This document shows positions 23,272 through 35,085 of a DNA stretch of 50,446 nt, in pieces (position 1 is the first letter of the stretch; every line of letters begins with the position of its first letter). Below the pieces are notes generated by a model. The model worked only from the letters and a program-made list of their open reading frames with translations. It did no database searches and was not told where the DNA came from. The translations under genes were made by a program, and so were the position numbers. The DNA is from Capniomyces stellatus (Eukaryota > Kickxellomycota > Harpellomycetes > Harpellales > Legeriomycetaceae). The DNA is taken from contig LUVW01000007.1 of NCBI GenBank assembly GCA_001661515.1, positions 650,499-700,944 of the forward strand. The letters are read 5' to 3'.

Positions 23272-25371
23272 TTACTTTGGTTTTTTTGGCAAGTCTTTTA
23301 CGATGCTGTCAAAGTCGGATATAAACCTGCTTAGTCTGTCATCCTTTTTTAAAGCTATTGCCAAAAGCTCATTAAAACGCAACTTTTGATCATCAATGCT
23401 GGTTTTTATTGCCTCGATATCTTTTCGCATTGAGTTTGATATGCTATTGTTTCTATCCAGCATCTCTATAATATTGGCAGCACTGTTTTCGATCCCAACA
23501 CTTTGTTTTTCGGGAAAAGAAAATGTTCTCTTTCTTTTGCGTTGGAATGGTACAGCGCTTTTTGTTGGGATTTTGGATCTCATCTCCAAACCATTCCCAG
23601 TTCTTGTGTACTTACCAGCAAATCCAAATAAATAGTTACGGCTCTTTCCTTTGTCTCCAGCATGACCTGCGTGGCTTATCCCCAAACCCTGATGAACTAT
23701 AGAATCCTTGGCAGCATCTGAGTTGTATTTATTCAATATCAATTTGAGCGGATTTTTAGCACCGGAATTATCGCCCTGTTCGCTTTGCGGCGTTAGCAAA
23801 TACAAGCCTTTATCATCACCAGACTCGCAGATATTAGCCGCATTACCAAGAATATCAACAGGGTCATTACAGCTTCCCAACATCTTGGCTGCGTTAAGAT
23901 GTTTACCATTATGGCTTGCATTATTATTTTCAAGCAAAGACTTTCTTGGAAAGATACCAGCAAGATCCGCCTTGTTTTCTCTTGAAGCCCCAAAACAAGT
24001 CTCGTCTATTTTGGGACTGTTTATTAAGCTACGTGTATCCATTTTTGGGTTGCATACATCGTTGCCTTTATCAGAGTAATATGCGTCCGAGTCGCCATAG
24101 GACTTGCTATTTCTGTGGCACTCGTCGTTTAGACTATCATAGTCTTCGTTATTCTCATCCATCAGTAAGTAATCAATATTGTTCCTATAGATATACTCAA
24201 TCTCGGCAGTAAACGGGTAGTTGTTGAAATCGCCACTCTCTTCCAACGCCAACCTTCTTTGTGTTTTATAAATACGCAGCACGTTTCTCCACCGAACCAA
24301 ACAGGCTTGTCCACTACGTTCGTATCCCTTTAAATGGAGCTTTTGTGATGTTTGGTTAAACGTTGAACTGGATCTCAAAATAACCTCTCGTTTTTGGTGT
24401 TGTGCATCGCCAACCAAAACCCCTAGCTCATTCAACAAAATCTGCGTCTCTTCACGGCACCAGTTTCTGCTTCTCTTAAATTTTGGCGCTAGTATCTTTT
24501 TGCTTGAAAAATACACTTTGTTGTAAAAACTGCTATATTTGCCCATTATACTTTTGTCGAATAAGGTAAGATTCCTTTTCGTGTATCCATCGTGCTGGTA
24601 ATTATGCTTCATGCTCTCAACATGTTTGTTCAGTTCATGTATACCATCCAACTTATTGGGTATGTTTATACCACCTGTAACTACATTGCCACTACCCAAA
24701 AACTTGCTGCCGCTAATTTCTATATGGTTATTGCACTCTCTCTTGTTCTCGTCACCGAAACAATAATTTTCGGAACTAACCGCCTCTTGTAGGTTTGGTT
24801 TGAATTGCCCTTTAATTATCTCGCCATCCCTGCGTGTGCTGTTACTTTTTATGCCACTATAATTTGCACATAACTCCTTTATCCCACCATCTCTACCAGT
24901 TGAGCTATTTGGTGTATACACATGATCTATTCCAAAATGACAGGCATTGCTTGAAAAATGCCTTGCTGTTTCTTTGACAAAATGATCTGACCGATTTGGT
25001 TTGCCTCCAGGAAATGTGTCACCTGGTCCCTTGAAAATATGTCTGTCTACGCCTTTGAGTTCAATTCTTGGCAATACGATCATTTGACATTTATCTGTTC
25101 CCACTCTATCACCAAAGTCATATTTTAACTCGCAGTCCGCCCTTTGTACATTTGGATTCAGTGCCTTGGTTCTCCAATCTGATCTGTTATTATTTCCCAG
25201 CTCTAAACTGACCGCATCCTTTATACTTGGTAGAGCATCTTTACTGGTTCGATTGATCGATCCACCGGCCCTTTTAGAGTCTGTGGCACCCTCACGGTCG
25301 TCTTTCTCAGACGAGATTCGATTATCTAACCTCAATGACTTTTCCTTTAAGTTCCTTTCTCCGTTGTTCAT
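23272..25371 (-). CDS. Myb/SANT-like (trihelix) DNA-binding domain protein
   Basis: A 699-aa single-exon frame. The N-terminal ~290 residues are Asn/Ser/Gly-rich and look disordered. From about residue 299 there is a Myb/SANT-like trihelix domain: RNWCREETQILLNELGVL (first helix, with W), TSQKLHLKGYERSGQACLVR (second and third helices) and WRNVLRIYKTQRR, ending with an aromatic/basic helix. The C-terminal ~60 residues (IEAIKTSIDDQKLRFNELLA) form a likely helix or coiled coil, as often follows such domains and may mediate dimerisation. Basic stretches such as FQRKRKRTF may act as a nuclear signal. The role as a transcription regulator is inferred from the domain; targets are unknown. The start ATG is the first in the frame. 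Confidence 0.75.
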   Translation of the reverse strand: MNNGERNLKEKSLRLDNRISSEKDDREGATDSKRAGGSINRTSKDALPSIKDAVSLELGNNNRSDWRTKALNPNVQRADCELKYDFGDRVGTDKCQMIVLPRIELKGVDRHIFKGPGDTFPGGKPNRSDHFVKETARHFSSNACHFGIDHVYTPNSSTGRDGGIKELCANYSGIKSNSTRRDGEIIKGQFKPNLQEAVSSENYCFGDENKRECNNHIEISGSKFLGSGNVVTGGINIPNKLDGIHELNKHVESMKHNYQHDGYTKRNLTLFDKSIMGKYSSFYNKVYFSSKKILAPKFKRSRNWCREETQILLNELGVLVGDAQHQKREVILRSSSTFNQTSQKLHLKGYERSGQACLVRWRNVLRIYKTQRRLALEESGDFNNYPFTAEIEYIYRNNIDYLLMDENNEDYDSLNDECHRNSKSYGDSDAYYSDKGNDVCNPKMDTRSLINSPKIDETCFGASRENKADLAGIFPRKSLLENNNASHNGKHLNAAKMLGSCNDPVDILGNAANICESGDDKGLYLLTPQSEQGDNSGAKNPLKLILNKYNSDAAKDSIVHQGLGISHAGHAGDKGKSRNYLFGFAGKYTRTGNGLEMRSKIPTKSAVPFQRKRKRTFSFPEKQSVGIENSAANIIEMLDRNNSISNSMRKDIEAIKTSIDDQKLRFNELLAIALKKDDRLSRFISDFDSIVKDLPKKPK

Positions 25372-27755
25372 ATTCAGATCACCGACAGCCTTGCAATGCT
25401 TTTGATTGAGAATAACGGTTTATTGTTCTAAATATATCGCACCTTTTCTTTTGCTTCTTATTATAAGCTTCGTTCTTGTGTTTTTCTTTCTGGTTATACC
25501 GTTTTAGACTATATGTATGTATAGTCCAAGCCCTGTGCTTTAAAGTCTTACAAAAAATAAATAATTATATAGGTGAGAATGAAGTGCTAAACGTTAATTA
25601 AAATAATCTTTAGGGTAATGACCATCCAATGTAGATGAGATATGCGTTTGGATATTCAGCACTGATATTGTATATCTTTAAATACTAGCAGATATACAGC
25701 TTACACGATGCAATGTATATCACGCCTAGTTTAAAGTTTGACTATGCTAGCTCTTCCTTTTTAAATGGTTTGTATTTACACATTTGCTGAAGCCCTCTCG
25801 CTATTTAAAGGTGTTTAGCCAAAGAAAACTTTTGGTGCCAAATGTGCACTACGTTTCAATAATTTGTGGTTGCAAAATAAAAGTAAATTTGCTTTTTGGT
25901 AACTATATATTTATAAACATTAAAAACCCCAACCTTAACACTGTAGTGCGATGTTGAAGCTTGAATAATATTTCACTTGATTAGTTATTATTTTTGCTAT
26001 TATGTTGTGTTTAATTTTAGTTGGGCCTAATTCGACTTGACTCTCCAGTCTATTACTACCATTAGTGTGTATCGACTCAATTAAAAATATATACAGCGCC
26101 ATTGTTACAGTAACAAGGAAGTGACTATATTTTAATGCTGTGAAGGTACCAAATTAAGGTGTATTTTAATTAAAAGTATGCTAGCTATACAACCAAAGCT
26201 TTATGAACATGTTCTTTTTTTTCCCCAATGGTTCTAATCAAGGTTATTGATTCGACTCTGCAATATCCCTAAACTTAAAAAAGGGATTAGTCTCGATAAT
26301 AAAAATAGAGTTGTTAATTTCAATATAAAAAAAAATAGAGTTGTTATAAAAAAATTAGAAGCAATTCCCAATTCTGAATTTTTTTTTTCTACACTTTGTA
26401 GATTTGATCATACATAATACTAGAACTAGTTCGGTTTTTTTTGTTTCTTCAGCTTTTTTGGCTATTTGTTTTTGATAAATCTGCTTTCTGTTTGTAAAAA
26501 CAGCTATGACTGAGGAGAAGTATCGTAAATACACAGAGGTTGACTATCACTTGTTCTATCGTAGTTATAACTAAAACGATTTATATATATGTGTATGTAT
26601 GTGTGTATTTATGTATTTTGTGTGTTTGTATTTATGTATTTATGTATGTGTGTGTTTGTGTTTGCGTTTATGTATGTATGTATAAAATACGCAGTGACTT
26701 TTATATTTATAGCATATAAGGGCAAGGTATACGTGGATATAGGATGATATTGAATAAATATACTATTGTCTTGTTCTTAATAGCATCGGCCTTTTCTTAA
26801 AAAAAACCTAAATACACACAGCTTAATCGAGTTTCTAGAGTAATTCCCGTAGTTGTCCTTTGCACGAACAAATGCTTTACAATTTAGTCAACTCGAAAAC
26901 GTCAACGCTAGTCCTAAACGAGAAATTTATCAAAGCTTCACAATTGCATTGATTATTGCTTGTTAATGGAGGTTTCGTTTGATTTTCAGCATTATATGGT
27001 TGAATATTTTCAAACATGGCTCATATTTATAAGCCGAATCAAATATAACCGTCTGAATGTGTTTCGGCAGCGTTGGTGACTACAATACTCTTTTGTATCA
27101 GTGTACCAGTTAGCTGTATGCATATAATGTCCAGGTTTAGCAGCACGTACCAACGATTTATCTTTTACATGGATTTTCTTTAGTAGTATTTCATATCACA
27201 TACGCACATTAGTATCAACCAACTTTGCGTATATCAAAGCAAATAGTAAAAAAAAAAGGGCTAGATAGCATCATTAAGCTACCACAATTTATTTCCCTCG
27301 ACTATCCCCATACTACCAAGCTGGTTTAAATATATCTCTACTCACTCTATTATCTTGCCATACAATTCTATTGCGAGTTTATTTGCCTATTTTTGATGCG
27401 TTTAAAAATTCAAAAGTACGAACTAGATAGTGTTAAATATAACATATTTTCCAAATAAATAAATGGCCAAAAGTCTACAAGTATGAGCTAATAAGGGGGT
27501 ATACAACAAACTAGAGGATAATTGTACAAAAGTAAATAAAATAACAAGAACGCTCTGTTCTGGGAGTAATCTGCACAGAAATCGATTATTGTGAATATTG
27601 CAACATAGTACATTTTGTTCTTATAATTGGGTTTATTTTCATTGGACCGAGAAATAAAAGTTGTAAGAGCTAAAAGTCCATAAGCGGGGGTTTAACACAA
27701 CTCAAAATTTAAGAGTTAGGAGATAGAATAAGATGAAATGAGATGAAATAGGCCA
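25372..27755. other. Gene-poor AT-rich region
   Basis: About 2.4 kb without a recognised gene. It holds a 20-bp hairpin at about 25506-25526 (GACTATA, loop, TATAGTC), a 15-bp direct repeat (AAAATAGAGTTGTTA) at about 26303 and 26332, and TATG/TGTG low-complexity DNA at 26582-26685. A 22-codon ATG frame at 26506-26574 (+), MTEEKYRKYTEVDYHLFYRS, is protein-like but too short to support. Confidence 0.5.
26582..26685. repeat. TATG/TGTG low-complexity tract
   Basis: Irregular array of TATGTATG and TGTGTATT units, about 100 bp; a decayed TG/TATG microsatellite. Confidence 0.8.
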
Positions 27756-28288
27756 CTACTTTTGGCTAAGTGGGACATTTGGAATGGAAGATGGTACAAA
27801 GCGTCCAGTGTTATATACACTTTTACCTACAGGCCAACCTGCAACATCCTTCATGATTTCCTTTTCGCGGTTTAAAGCGGCTACACCACGACGATATTCA
27901 TCTCGATCCGTTTCGGCTGCTAGCAGTGGTAGAATATAGATTCTACTCCAGGTCTTCTCCCTTTCGAGCTCTCTTTGAGTAAATAGATAATCCAGACGGT
28001 TATTATCATTGTTGTGTTTTTTATAAATGGAAAACACAGTTTTTAAAATGGATTGGAAAGATGAAAAGTAATGAATTGTTGTTGAAAAGTAAATAGATTA
28101 GTGCAAATTTAATCCTGAACTAACCTGCGCTCATTTAGTCCTCTATAAACATTATACCAGCCATAGCCCATCATTCCAGCAATTCCGCCTAGGATTACAA
28201 TTCCTGCTGGTCCCTTTTTGGGTAAATTTCGACGATAGTCAAAAGAAGCGAATCCACCCTTTGGTGGCAAATCTTGTGCCTGCGACAT
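27756..28288 (-). CDS. ndufa13: Complex I subunit NDUFA13/GRIM-19 (two exons)
   Basis: Accessory subunit of mitochondrial NADH:ubiquinone oxidoreductase, crossing the inner membrane once. Exon 1 is 28288-28125 and exon 2 is 27972-27756, joined across a 152-bp GT-AG intron, giving 126 aa. The join reads GLNERRELEREKTWSRIYIL, the expected conserved continuity. The start is MSQAQDLPPKGGFASFDYRR, with the family's PPKGG-F-Y-R pattern. The membrane segment GIVILGGIAGMMGYGWYNVY is at about 29-48. The C-terminal half holds LPLLAAETDRDEYRR and EIMKDVAGWPVGKSVYNTGR, near-invariant in GRIM-19. The presence of this subunit indicates that the organism retains respiratory complex I. Confidence 0.95.
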
Positions 28289-29259
28289 GGAAAACTGGTC
28301 TTAAATGCAGTGTTTGGAAGAAAAGGTATAATCGATGTAACACTATATTTATTTGATTACAAGCTGAATTAAAGATCTAAATCTTTTTAATTGAGAGGTT
28401 TTTTTTGATAAGGAAATTATATTTGCCTTTAAATTCTTTTATATTTTTTATAACGAAAAATAAAACAGCTCTTTTCAGTAAAAAAATAATGGAAAATTAC
28501 AGTTCTAATTTAAAATCAAGCCTTTGAAAACTACAATGGACCACCAACTTCCCCTAAATTAAAATTAAAATCCCAGACCCAGAGTGACAAAAGGTAAATT
28601 AGTTATGCCCAATGGTGTCTTGATCGGCCCATCATTTAATAGCGGAATTACTACTGGGACGTGCTCTTGGATTGTCTTTGTTTGGCTACATAGCTACTTT
28701 TTGCGATAGTTCGGAGTATCTGAGCAAACCTTAATATACGTTTGCACTTGGTGTTGATTATTGGGTTCCGTAGGTTTTTTCTTTCTTTCTATTGCTTTTA
28801 ATGGATTTATGTAGTGGGGGGGTTTTTTTTTGTTGTGTTTTACTTTCTTTGGCAGGATAAAGAGCAGAAGGTCAAATAAAAACCAGTCCTTGAATTGCTA
28901 GCCGAGTTGAACCATTTCAACACATAGTAAATCGTTCTTGCTAAATAACACGATTAAATGTTTTCAATTAAATGCCATTGGTGGTACTGATTGGCTATAA
29001 CAAAGTCATCCGCCTAATTGCAAAGGCATGTTCTGATACCAAGTAAGATATTATGTATGATGTGTACGAGTTTATTTTTTTATTATTGAAATACACTATT
29101 TTTTTTCTCTGTAGTTTGAAATACATTTTAGAGCTTATTATCGACTTTTTTTTTTAGCCAGACTTGTTAGTTTTCAGTCTGCTTCGAAAAAAACAACATT
29201 TTCAATTCAAAAGTAATTCAAAGCTGTAAAACACCAGGGCAGTTTCAAACAATAATAAA
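28289..29259. other. Divergent gap between GRIM-19 and ATG101
   Basis: AT-rich, about 970 bp, with T tracts and a G run near 28816. It should hold both promoters. No open frame or RNA gene is supported. Confidence 0.5.
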
Positions 29260-30574
29260 ATGGAGTCCAAAGAATTCAACCTTCAACTTGTAAGAATATC
29301 GAAAGCACCAGCGCTAATTTTGATGTATAAACATTCCGTTTGAGTAGCACGATATAAACCAAATTTGGGCCAAGAGTTTAATATACCTTTGTTGCTTGCA
29401 ACAGTCAAAGCTAAATGTGTTTTTATTGCCAATTTTGCTTTAAAATAGAAGACAGATAGGCAGTTGATAGGTTCTTGTCTATCAGGTAATTGATCCCATG
29501 AAACTCGAACTATTATAAAGTCCTTGTTATATAAGCATAAACTAATTGGTAACGCCGACTTGCCTTAATTTGAGGAAATAGCCATTCTGAACAGCATTGT
29601 GTTCTATCGGTACTTTTCTCTGGTAAAACCTGTGTGCAACACAGCCTTGGGGACCGTAATTTATGTAAGAGTTCACGAATTTTGGAGGTTGAATTGGCGT
29701 TTCAAAACCTGGCGGAATATTAATGCAACGATATAAATTTCTACTAAAGAATTCCAAATAAAAGCTAATGCCAATTTTTACAAATTAATCAAAAACACAA
29801 CGTTAAAAGCCAACCATAAATGATAAAAAAACCGAGGCTGTTATTAATGGGAAAATCGACGAGCTGCTAAGCACTCTGCCATCAACGGAACATTCAATGT
29901 GCAACGTAAGTGTAGATATAATCAGACAACAATGTGTTCTGGGCTATTTAACTTTGTTGTAAATAACAAAATTGCACTAGATTTCGATTGAATTTATGAC
30001 CAAAGTAACCAAGCGGGTATGGTTCAGCAAAACGGAGGAAGAGGTTGGCTGGGAAAGATGGGAAGTTAATGTTGAACAATTTGTGTCAAAGACGGAAAGA
30101 GGTAGGTTAAGCGATATACGGTCAGATTTATAGAGCTGCTTGACTATCCGTAAACTATATACCTTTCTTTATCTTTGCTGTTTAAAAAAGAAATAGCCCG
30201 ACTTTGGTAAATTTTGGGTGTTTTTATATTTTTAAATCATTCTCTAGAGCAAAACTCGTACCTGGAGTCAACAGAGAAAGAGTTGAAGGATCTATTGTTA
30301 GATATCATACAGCTTGTAGACACCAACAAAGATCATATACCTCTGATTGTCACGCAAGACCTTAATCCATTCCCGTTTAGAGTATGTATATGTATTTTAA
30401 TTGAACAAACCACTGTGTTTGTACTATTTTCTCAAGAAGAAAAGCAAAACAGCCTTTTTTTTTAACCAAGCAACCGAATGTAATTGTTTTTTTTTACTCT
30501 CGAATTATACAACTTAGATATTCATTTCTTTTACATCAGACAGATGGGGGTCGATGCTTAAGCGAATTCTGTAA
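29260..30574 (+). CDS. ATG101: Autophagy protein ATG101 (six exons recognised)
   Basis: HORMA-fold subunit of the Atg1/ULK initiation complex, partner of Atg13. Exons in phase: 29260-29289 (MESKEFNLQL), 29575-29664, 29810-29905, 29981-30101, 30248-30381, 30518-30574. Joined regions match the family in order: EIAILNSIVFYRYFSLV, then KIDELLSTLP, SIEFMTKVTKRVWFSKTEEE with GWERWEVNVE (the WF segment), LDIIQLVDTNKDHIPLI, DLNPFPFRIFISF and WGSMLKRIL at the end. The model gives 175 aa, short of the usual 190-220. About 8-20 residues appear to be missing between exons 1 and 2; the 285-bp intron there probably hides a small exon, or exon 1 reads on. Splice sites are GTAAG/GTATG types with AG acceptors. 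A 71-codon minus-strand frame at 29542-29757 lies antisense to exon 2 and is a shadow. ATG101 is absent from Saccharomyces. Confidence 0.88.
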
Positions 30575-31246
30575 AATCAGCGCGGACTTTAGTACGAAGG
30601 TCATAAAACTATGATACATCTATTCCTTCATTAAGCAGCGTGTGTGCGTGTATGCGTATGAGTCTATGAGTGTATGAGTGTATGAGTGTGTGAGTGTGTG
30701 TGTATGTGTGTGTGTATGGTTTGCCGTGTTAAAGCACTTGGAGTGGTGTCGTTTCGTTTATTTTAACATTTATTTTAACATTTGTATTATACTTTTTTTT
30801 TCAGTTTACCTTACTTTATAATAATATTGTACTTTATTTACATTCTCGGCTTTTTGCTATTTTTATTCAGACATTGTGTTTAAATAAAAGGTACAAAGTT
30901 GGAGTTTAGTCTATCATATTAGTGACTTATAATATATTGCCTTTAAAATCGGTTGTTTGTTGGCCATAATAAAAGAAAATCTTAAGAAAACAGAGTAAAA
31001 ATGAAACTGGTGTTTATGATGTGTATGACTAATCACAACTTAACAGGTGGTGTAAAAAGACTAGTAAAATCGATAAATATATGATAACACATGGTTGATT
31101 GCTTGGGTAGTTCGGAAAGTCCTTTGGATACCCAATCTATTTTACTCTAGTTGAACTAAACTACAGACCACGGACATTTTGCATTGCACTGGAGCCAACA
31201 GCATACCACTAATAAAGGTACAGTGTTGGGCTGGGAATTGCAGACG
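30575..31246. other. Convergent gap between ATG101 and the CBM21 gene
   Basis: Holds 3' ends of both genes and a TG-rich microsatellite at 30640-30719. No other feature. Confidence 0.5.
30640..30719. repeat. TATGAGTG/TG microsatellite
   Basis: Several TATGAGTG units merging into GTGTGTGTATG, just after the ATG101 stop and probably in its 3' flank. Confidence 0.85.
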
Positions 31247-32773
31247 CTAGCAAATTAGTGTGGTGATGTCAGAAAGGGAGGGTGAAGAGTAACTTTCTTT
31301 TTCAATCCAAGTGATGACATTCTCACTGGTAATTGGGCTTTTGGTCAGCAATGATGGAGACACTGACCTGGATCTTTGTGGCGACGCTGGTCTCATAGGA
31401 GAAGATGGCCGACTGTTGGTGAATGTCAGTATTGGAGAGACACCAAGTAAGATGGGGGAGCCGGTGCGAGGAGAGCCAGTGCAAGCACCCGTAGAGCTCA
31501 TAAAAGAGAAAGTCTTTCGAGTGCTCTCTGATGAATGTATATTGCTTAATAGTGTCCTTGCATTCAAGTAGTTTGCGCCAGTTTCTTTGAGGCTAGAGCT
31601 GTACGAAGTACACAGTGGAGCAGAGCTTTCAGTTATTGAATTAAAGGACTTGTTTCCAAACACGCTAAAGGAGTTTGCCATATATAATCTAGTCTCAGCG
31701 GGCGTTGGTGGGTTGAACTTGATATCGCTAGTCTCATTGTTGGGCTTTGAAAAGCAGAGTGTTTTTGGTGCAGTCATGGTGTAGTGTTCCTTTGCTAACA
31801 AGCCCGTAGACAAAGCACAGCTCTTGTATTCGTCGCAGATTTCGTCGATGATCAACATGTCATCAAAGTTCTTTATATTTCTGCTCAGTGTTGTATTCTC
31901 TGGCAAGGTTTGCAGCTCAAATTGATAAATGTAGTTTTTCCCATCATTATTATCCCAGTATTCACATCCATTTGTGCGATATCTGATGCATAGCTCTAAT
32001 TTTCCTAACCCAAACTCAAACTGAGGCTTAGACTCAAACACAGACTCGGATTTACAACTCAACAGATCTGTAAAGTTTTTTGAAAGTGGTTGGATTACAA
32101 ACGAAAAGCTGTCAATACCTACACGGTCGCCATTTGATTTTGAGTGCACGTTGGAAAACTCAGCATCTAGCTCGTTCATCGTTTTCCATGTATCAAAAGT
32201 GTATCTGACTGTTACTTGTTTTTTATATTCGATGTTGTGTACTTTTATTTTTCCAATAATCGCGTCTATATCTGCTTCAAATGTTACTTTTTCCAGTCTA
32301 ATCTCCCTTTGGTCAAATGTCGAAAAGGTTCTCTCAGGTCCAAATACTTCTACCAGCTTGAGCTGGCCGTTATCTTTTTTAACACCAGGCTCACTCTCCT
32401 CTAAGAACCTATCAGTTTTGCATGCCTCCGGCATATCACTTGAAATAAAGTATCTGACATCTTCGAGATCTCTTGAAAACTGAACCCGTTTGCTGCTTCT
32501 GCCAATAGCATGGGCGTTTTTGCCTATGTTTGTGAGACATGGTTTGACATCAACTGCTCTGTTAAACTGGTCAGACAGTTTTATTATATTTCTTCTGACT
32601 TCTTCGTTGATATATACAGTCGAAGTCCGCTTATTTTTACCCATGCTCAGGGTATATTCAGTGTTGTTTGAATATATGCTGCTGGTGCCTGGTTTTTCGA
32701 TTTGCACATTGTTGCTAAGATAGCGATTATTGTCAGATTGTTGACCAAAGCTAGGTAGATTGGGGATATACAT
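31247..32773 (-). CDS. CBM21 glycogen-targeting PP1 regulatory subunit
   Basis: Regulatory subunit that brings protein phosphatase 1 to glycogen, promoting glycogen synthesis (Gac1/Pig1/PPP1R3 type). A single exon encodes 508 aa. A canonical PP1-docking RVxF motif is at 96-99 (KRVQFS), before the carbohydrate-binding module, as in this family. CBM21 spans about 150-285: LEKVTFEADIDAIIGKIKVH, KKQVTVRYTFDTWKTMNEL with the conserved VRYT-D-W core, IDSFSFVIQPL, and LELCIRYRTNGCEYWDNNDG followed by NYIYQF, the hallmark of these domains. The N-terminal 90 and C-terminal ~210 residues are Ser/Asn/Pro-rich; SRPSSPMRPASPQRSRSVSP near the end offers many proline-directed phosphorylation sites. Which yeast paralogue it matches cannot be told. 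Confidence 0.9.
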   Translation of the reverse strand: MYIPNLPSFGQQSDNNRYLSNNVQIEKPGTSSIYSNNTEYTLSMGKNKRTSTVYINEEVRRNIIKLSDQFNRAVDVKPCLTNIGKNAHAIGRSSKRVQFSRDLEDVRYFISSDMPEACKTDRFLEESEPGVKKDNGQLKLVEVFGPERTFSTFDQREIRLEKVTFEADIDAIIGKIKVHNIEYKKQVTVRYTFDTWKTMNELDAEFSNVHSKSNGDRVGIDSFSFVIQPLSKNFTDLLSCKSESVFESKPQFEFGLGKLELCIRYRTNGCEYWDNNDGKNYIYQFELQTLPENTTLSRNIKNFDDMLIIDEICDEYKSCALSTGLLAKEHYTMTAPKTLCFSKPNNETSDIKFNPPTPAETRLYMANSFSVFGNKSFNSITESSAPLCTSYSSSLKETGANYLNARTLLSNIHSSESTRKTFSFMSSTGACTGSPRTGSPILLGVSPILTFTNSRPSSPMRPASPQRSRSVSPSLLTKSPITSENVITWIEKESYSSPSLSDITTLIC

Positions 32774-33382
32774 CTATTTCACTTTGAGTGGTTTAATTAA
32801 TACACTAAGATAGGGCTGTTTAAATATCACTTTGATATTATATCACAGAAAAGGGGTGCTTTGCTTTCAACTGTTAAGTAGCTTTATAGATATACGATAC
32901 ACTTTTTTAAAAAAAAAATACACTACATGGAATATAGAAGAAAAATCAAAAGTCAAAAATAAAAGTCAATATAAATAAATAAATCAATCAAAAATGCAAT
33001 AGAAGAGATCGCATATACGCTTTAAATATGTTTTTGCAAAACATGCACTGTTGCTATTTATTGACTTTTAGGCTATTTGAGTATTAAGTGCTGTTGTTGT
33101 GGGTCATGTAGTGCAATATTAATTTAAAACCCTTTATGTTTTTAATTTGGTTTTATATAATCAAGAGGAATTAAAGCGCTGAAATGTTTGTTGGTCGTTC
33201 TTTGTATAATCGATTTTCCTTAGCATTTGTTTGTCAAATAATCAAAACTTGTATGACTAGTGGCGTGAATCTTCTTGAACTATTGAGTGGTGATATATTT
33301 ATATAGCTCGAATTTACTCAACAACACCTGCCATGATTGAGTTTTGATGGAGTAATTAATTGGAATATTACAATGTTTGAAA

Positions 33383-33486
33383 CTTTTTTCCCCTCTGTTT
33401 ATTTTCTTTTCCCTCCGTTTATTTTCTTTTCCCTCCGTTTCTTTTCCTTCTATTTCTTTTCCTCCTATTTCCTTTCTTTTCCGTCT
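33383..33486. repeat. Polypyrimidine tract with 20-bp tandem unit
   Basis: ATTTTCTTTTCCCTCCGTTT occurs twice exactly (33401-33440), flanked by decayed copies. The T/C-only strand runs about 100 bp. Confidence 0.85.
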
Positions 33487-34970
33487 GCACCCATTTTTGT
33501 TGAGCTTTTACTTTATAATTTGAGGTTTTAGTTGAAGTTTTGGTTGTATATTAAGGCATAATCGACTATGCTAGACCAAACCAAGCTCTGGTTGGTATTA
33601 GTAAAAATAGAAACTAAACTGACAAGACGTAATTTCTTTTGTTGTAAGAACAAGGTTTAGTTTTGCCAAACATTTCAGCGTTAAAAAAAAACAGAGCATT
33701 TTCAAAAAAAAATCCAGTCACTTGCTATGCAAATTAAATTTGCAATCCAATAAAAATGACGTGTTTCCATCTAGCAATAAACATGCTTTTGCCCAGCATT
33801 TTTTCATTCTAGACTCTTGTTTTATTATGCTAATTGCTCGGTTCACTCTTATACTCCAATTAATTTGGTTGTTTGGCTTGTTTGGAGGGGAGGGGAAGGT
33901 TTAGACGGTGAATTTTTACCCGTAGACAAACCTATAACCCTTGTGCTTTATTAATTGAAGAACAATGTGTGCAATAATCGAAATAGGCATATATCACCCA
34001 ATTGATAAACATTGATAATCAGTAAAAATAAATAAAAAGAGCTTGTTTGATTTTGATATATTTATTTGAATCTCTAACAGGATTTAGAATACTAATAAAT
34101 CATACTTTAACAGGAGTTGGATTTGCGTTTATACTCAAATCTATATTACAACGCCAGAAAAGGTTGGTCTGCTCCAAGTATGGGAAATGTATTTATCGAT
34201 GGTGCTTTTACTTTGTTGATGATTCTTTTAGAATTATTATAGTAACGTTGTTGCATGTTAATAATACTAGAAATATTTTGCATTTTCGGCTTTATTGTGT
34301 CCAATATAATAAGTTATTAACAGCATTAGCATTGGCACGAGGCAGTATAGTACATATTCTTGCATTTAATTAACAATGGACAAAAATAAACAAAGTCGCG
34401 AGTGCCAAAACCAACATTGCCATTCTAACACTATGTTCCAACCTGTAACTGTCACATATTATAGCCATCCCATAATAAAGGCCGGAAAAGAATCACAACT
34501 AACATGACCGTGGTTGTAACTACTCTCGTCAGTAATCAGTCAATGGCTTTCTTGATTTGATTTGCCCTTTGTTTTTTTTTATTATCAAAACGATTTTACT
34601 TGTTTGATATATTTTAATTGTATTTTTTTAGTTGAAAGTGAAATGATACTTTCTTTTATAAAAACCAAATATTTGCTACACTTTAAAGTAGAAAAAAGGT
34701 GATTGAAAGTTTAAGGTTGATGGGTGTTGACTTTTTTAAGTTAAATGGACGTACTAATAATCATCCAAATGCATCATATATTAATCGCCGTGAATAGCCT
34801 AATACAACATCCGCCAATTCCTTACTTTTTATCATTGTTGTAACTCGGTTTATTATTTCTATCCAATGTATCATAATTACTTGAATCATACCATACCCCT
34901 ATACCCTTCCTCCTTCCCTTCTCTATACTACAAAGCAATAACATAAATCAATAACATACACACAAACATA

Positions 34971-35085
34971 GTTGTAGTTGTAATTATAGTTACAATTGTA
35001 GTTGTAGTCGTAATTATAGTTACAATTGTAGCTGTAATTGTAGTTTATGGTGCTAGTTGTAGTTGTAGTTGTAGTTGTAGTTGTA
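34971..35085. repeat. GTTGTA-based tandem array with 30-bp unit
   Basis: A 30-bp unit (34971-35000) is repeated at 35001-35030 with one mismatch; after a spacer, five perfect GTTGTA copies follow at 35056-35085. The same hexamer seeds both levels. Confidence 0.9.

Noticed and set aside
34971..35085. GTTGTA array as an internal telomere repeat
   Set aside because: Most fungi use TTAGGG-type repeats; the unit lacks G clusters and sits in a 5-kb gap flanked by ordinary genes.
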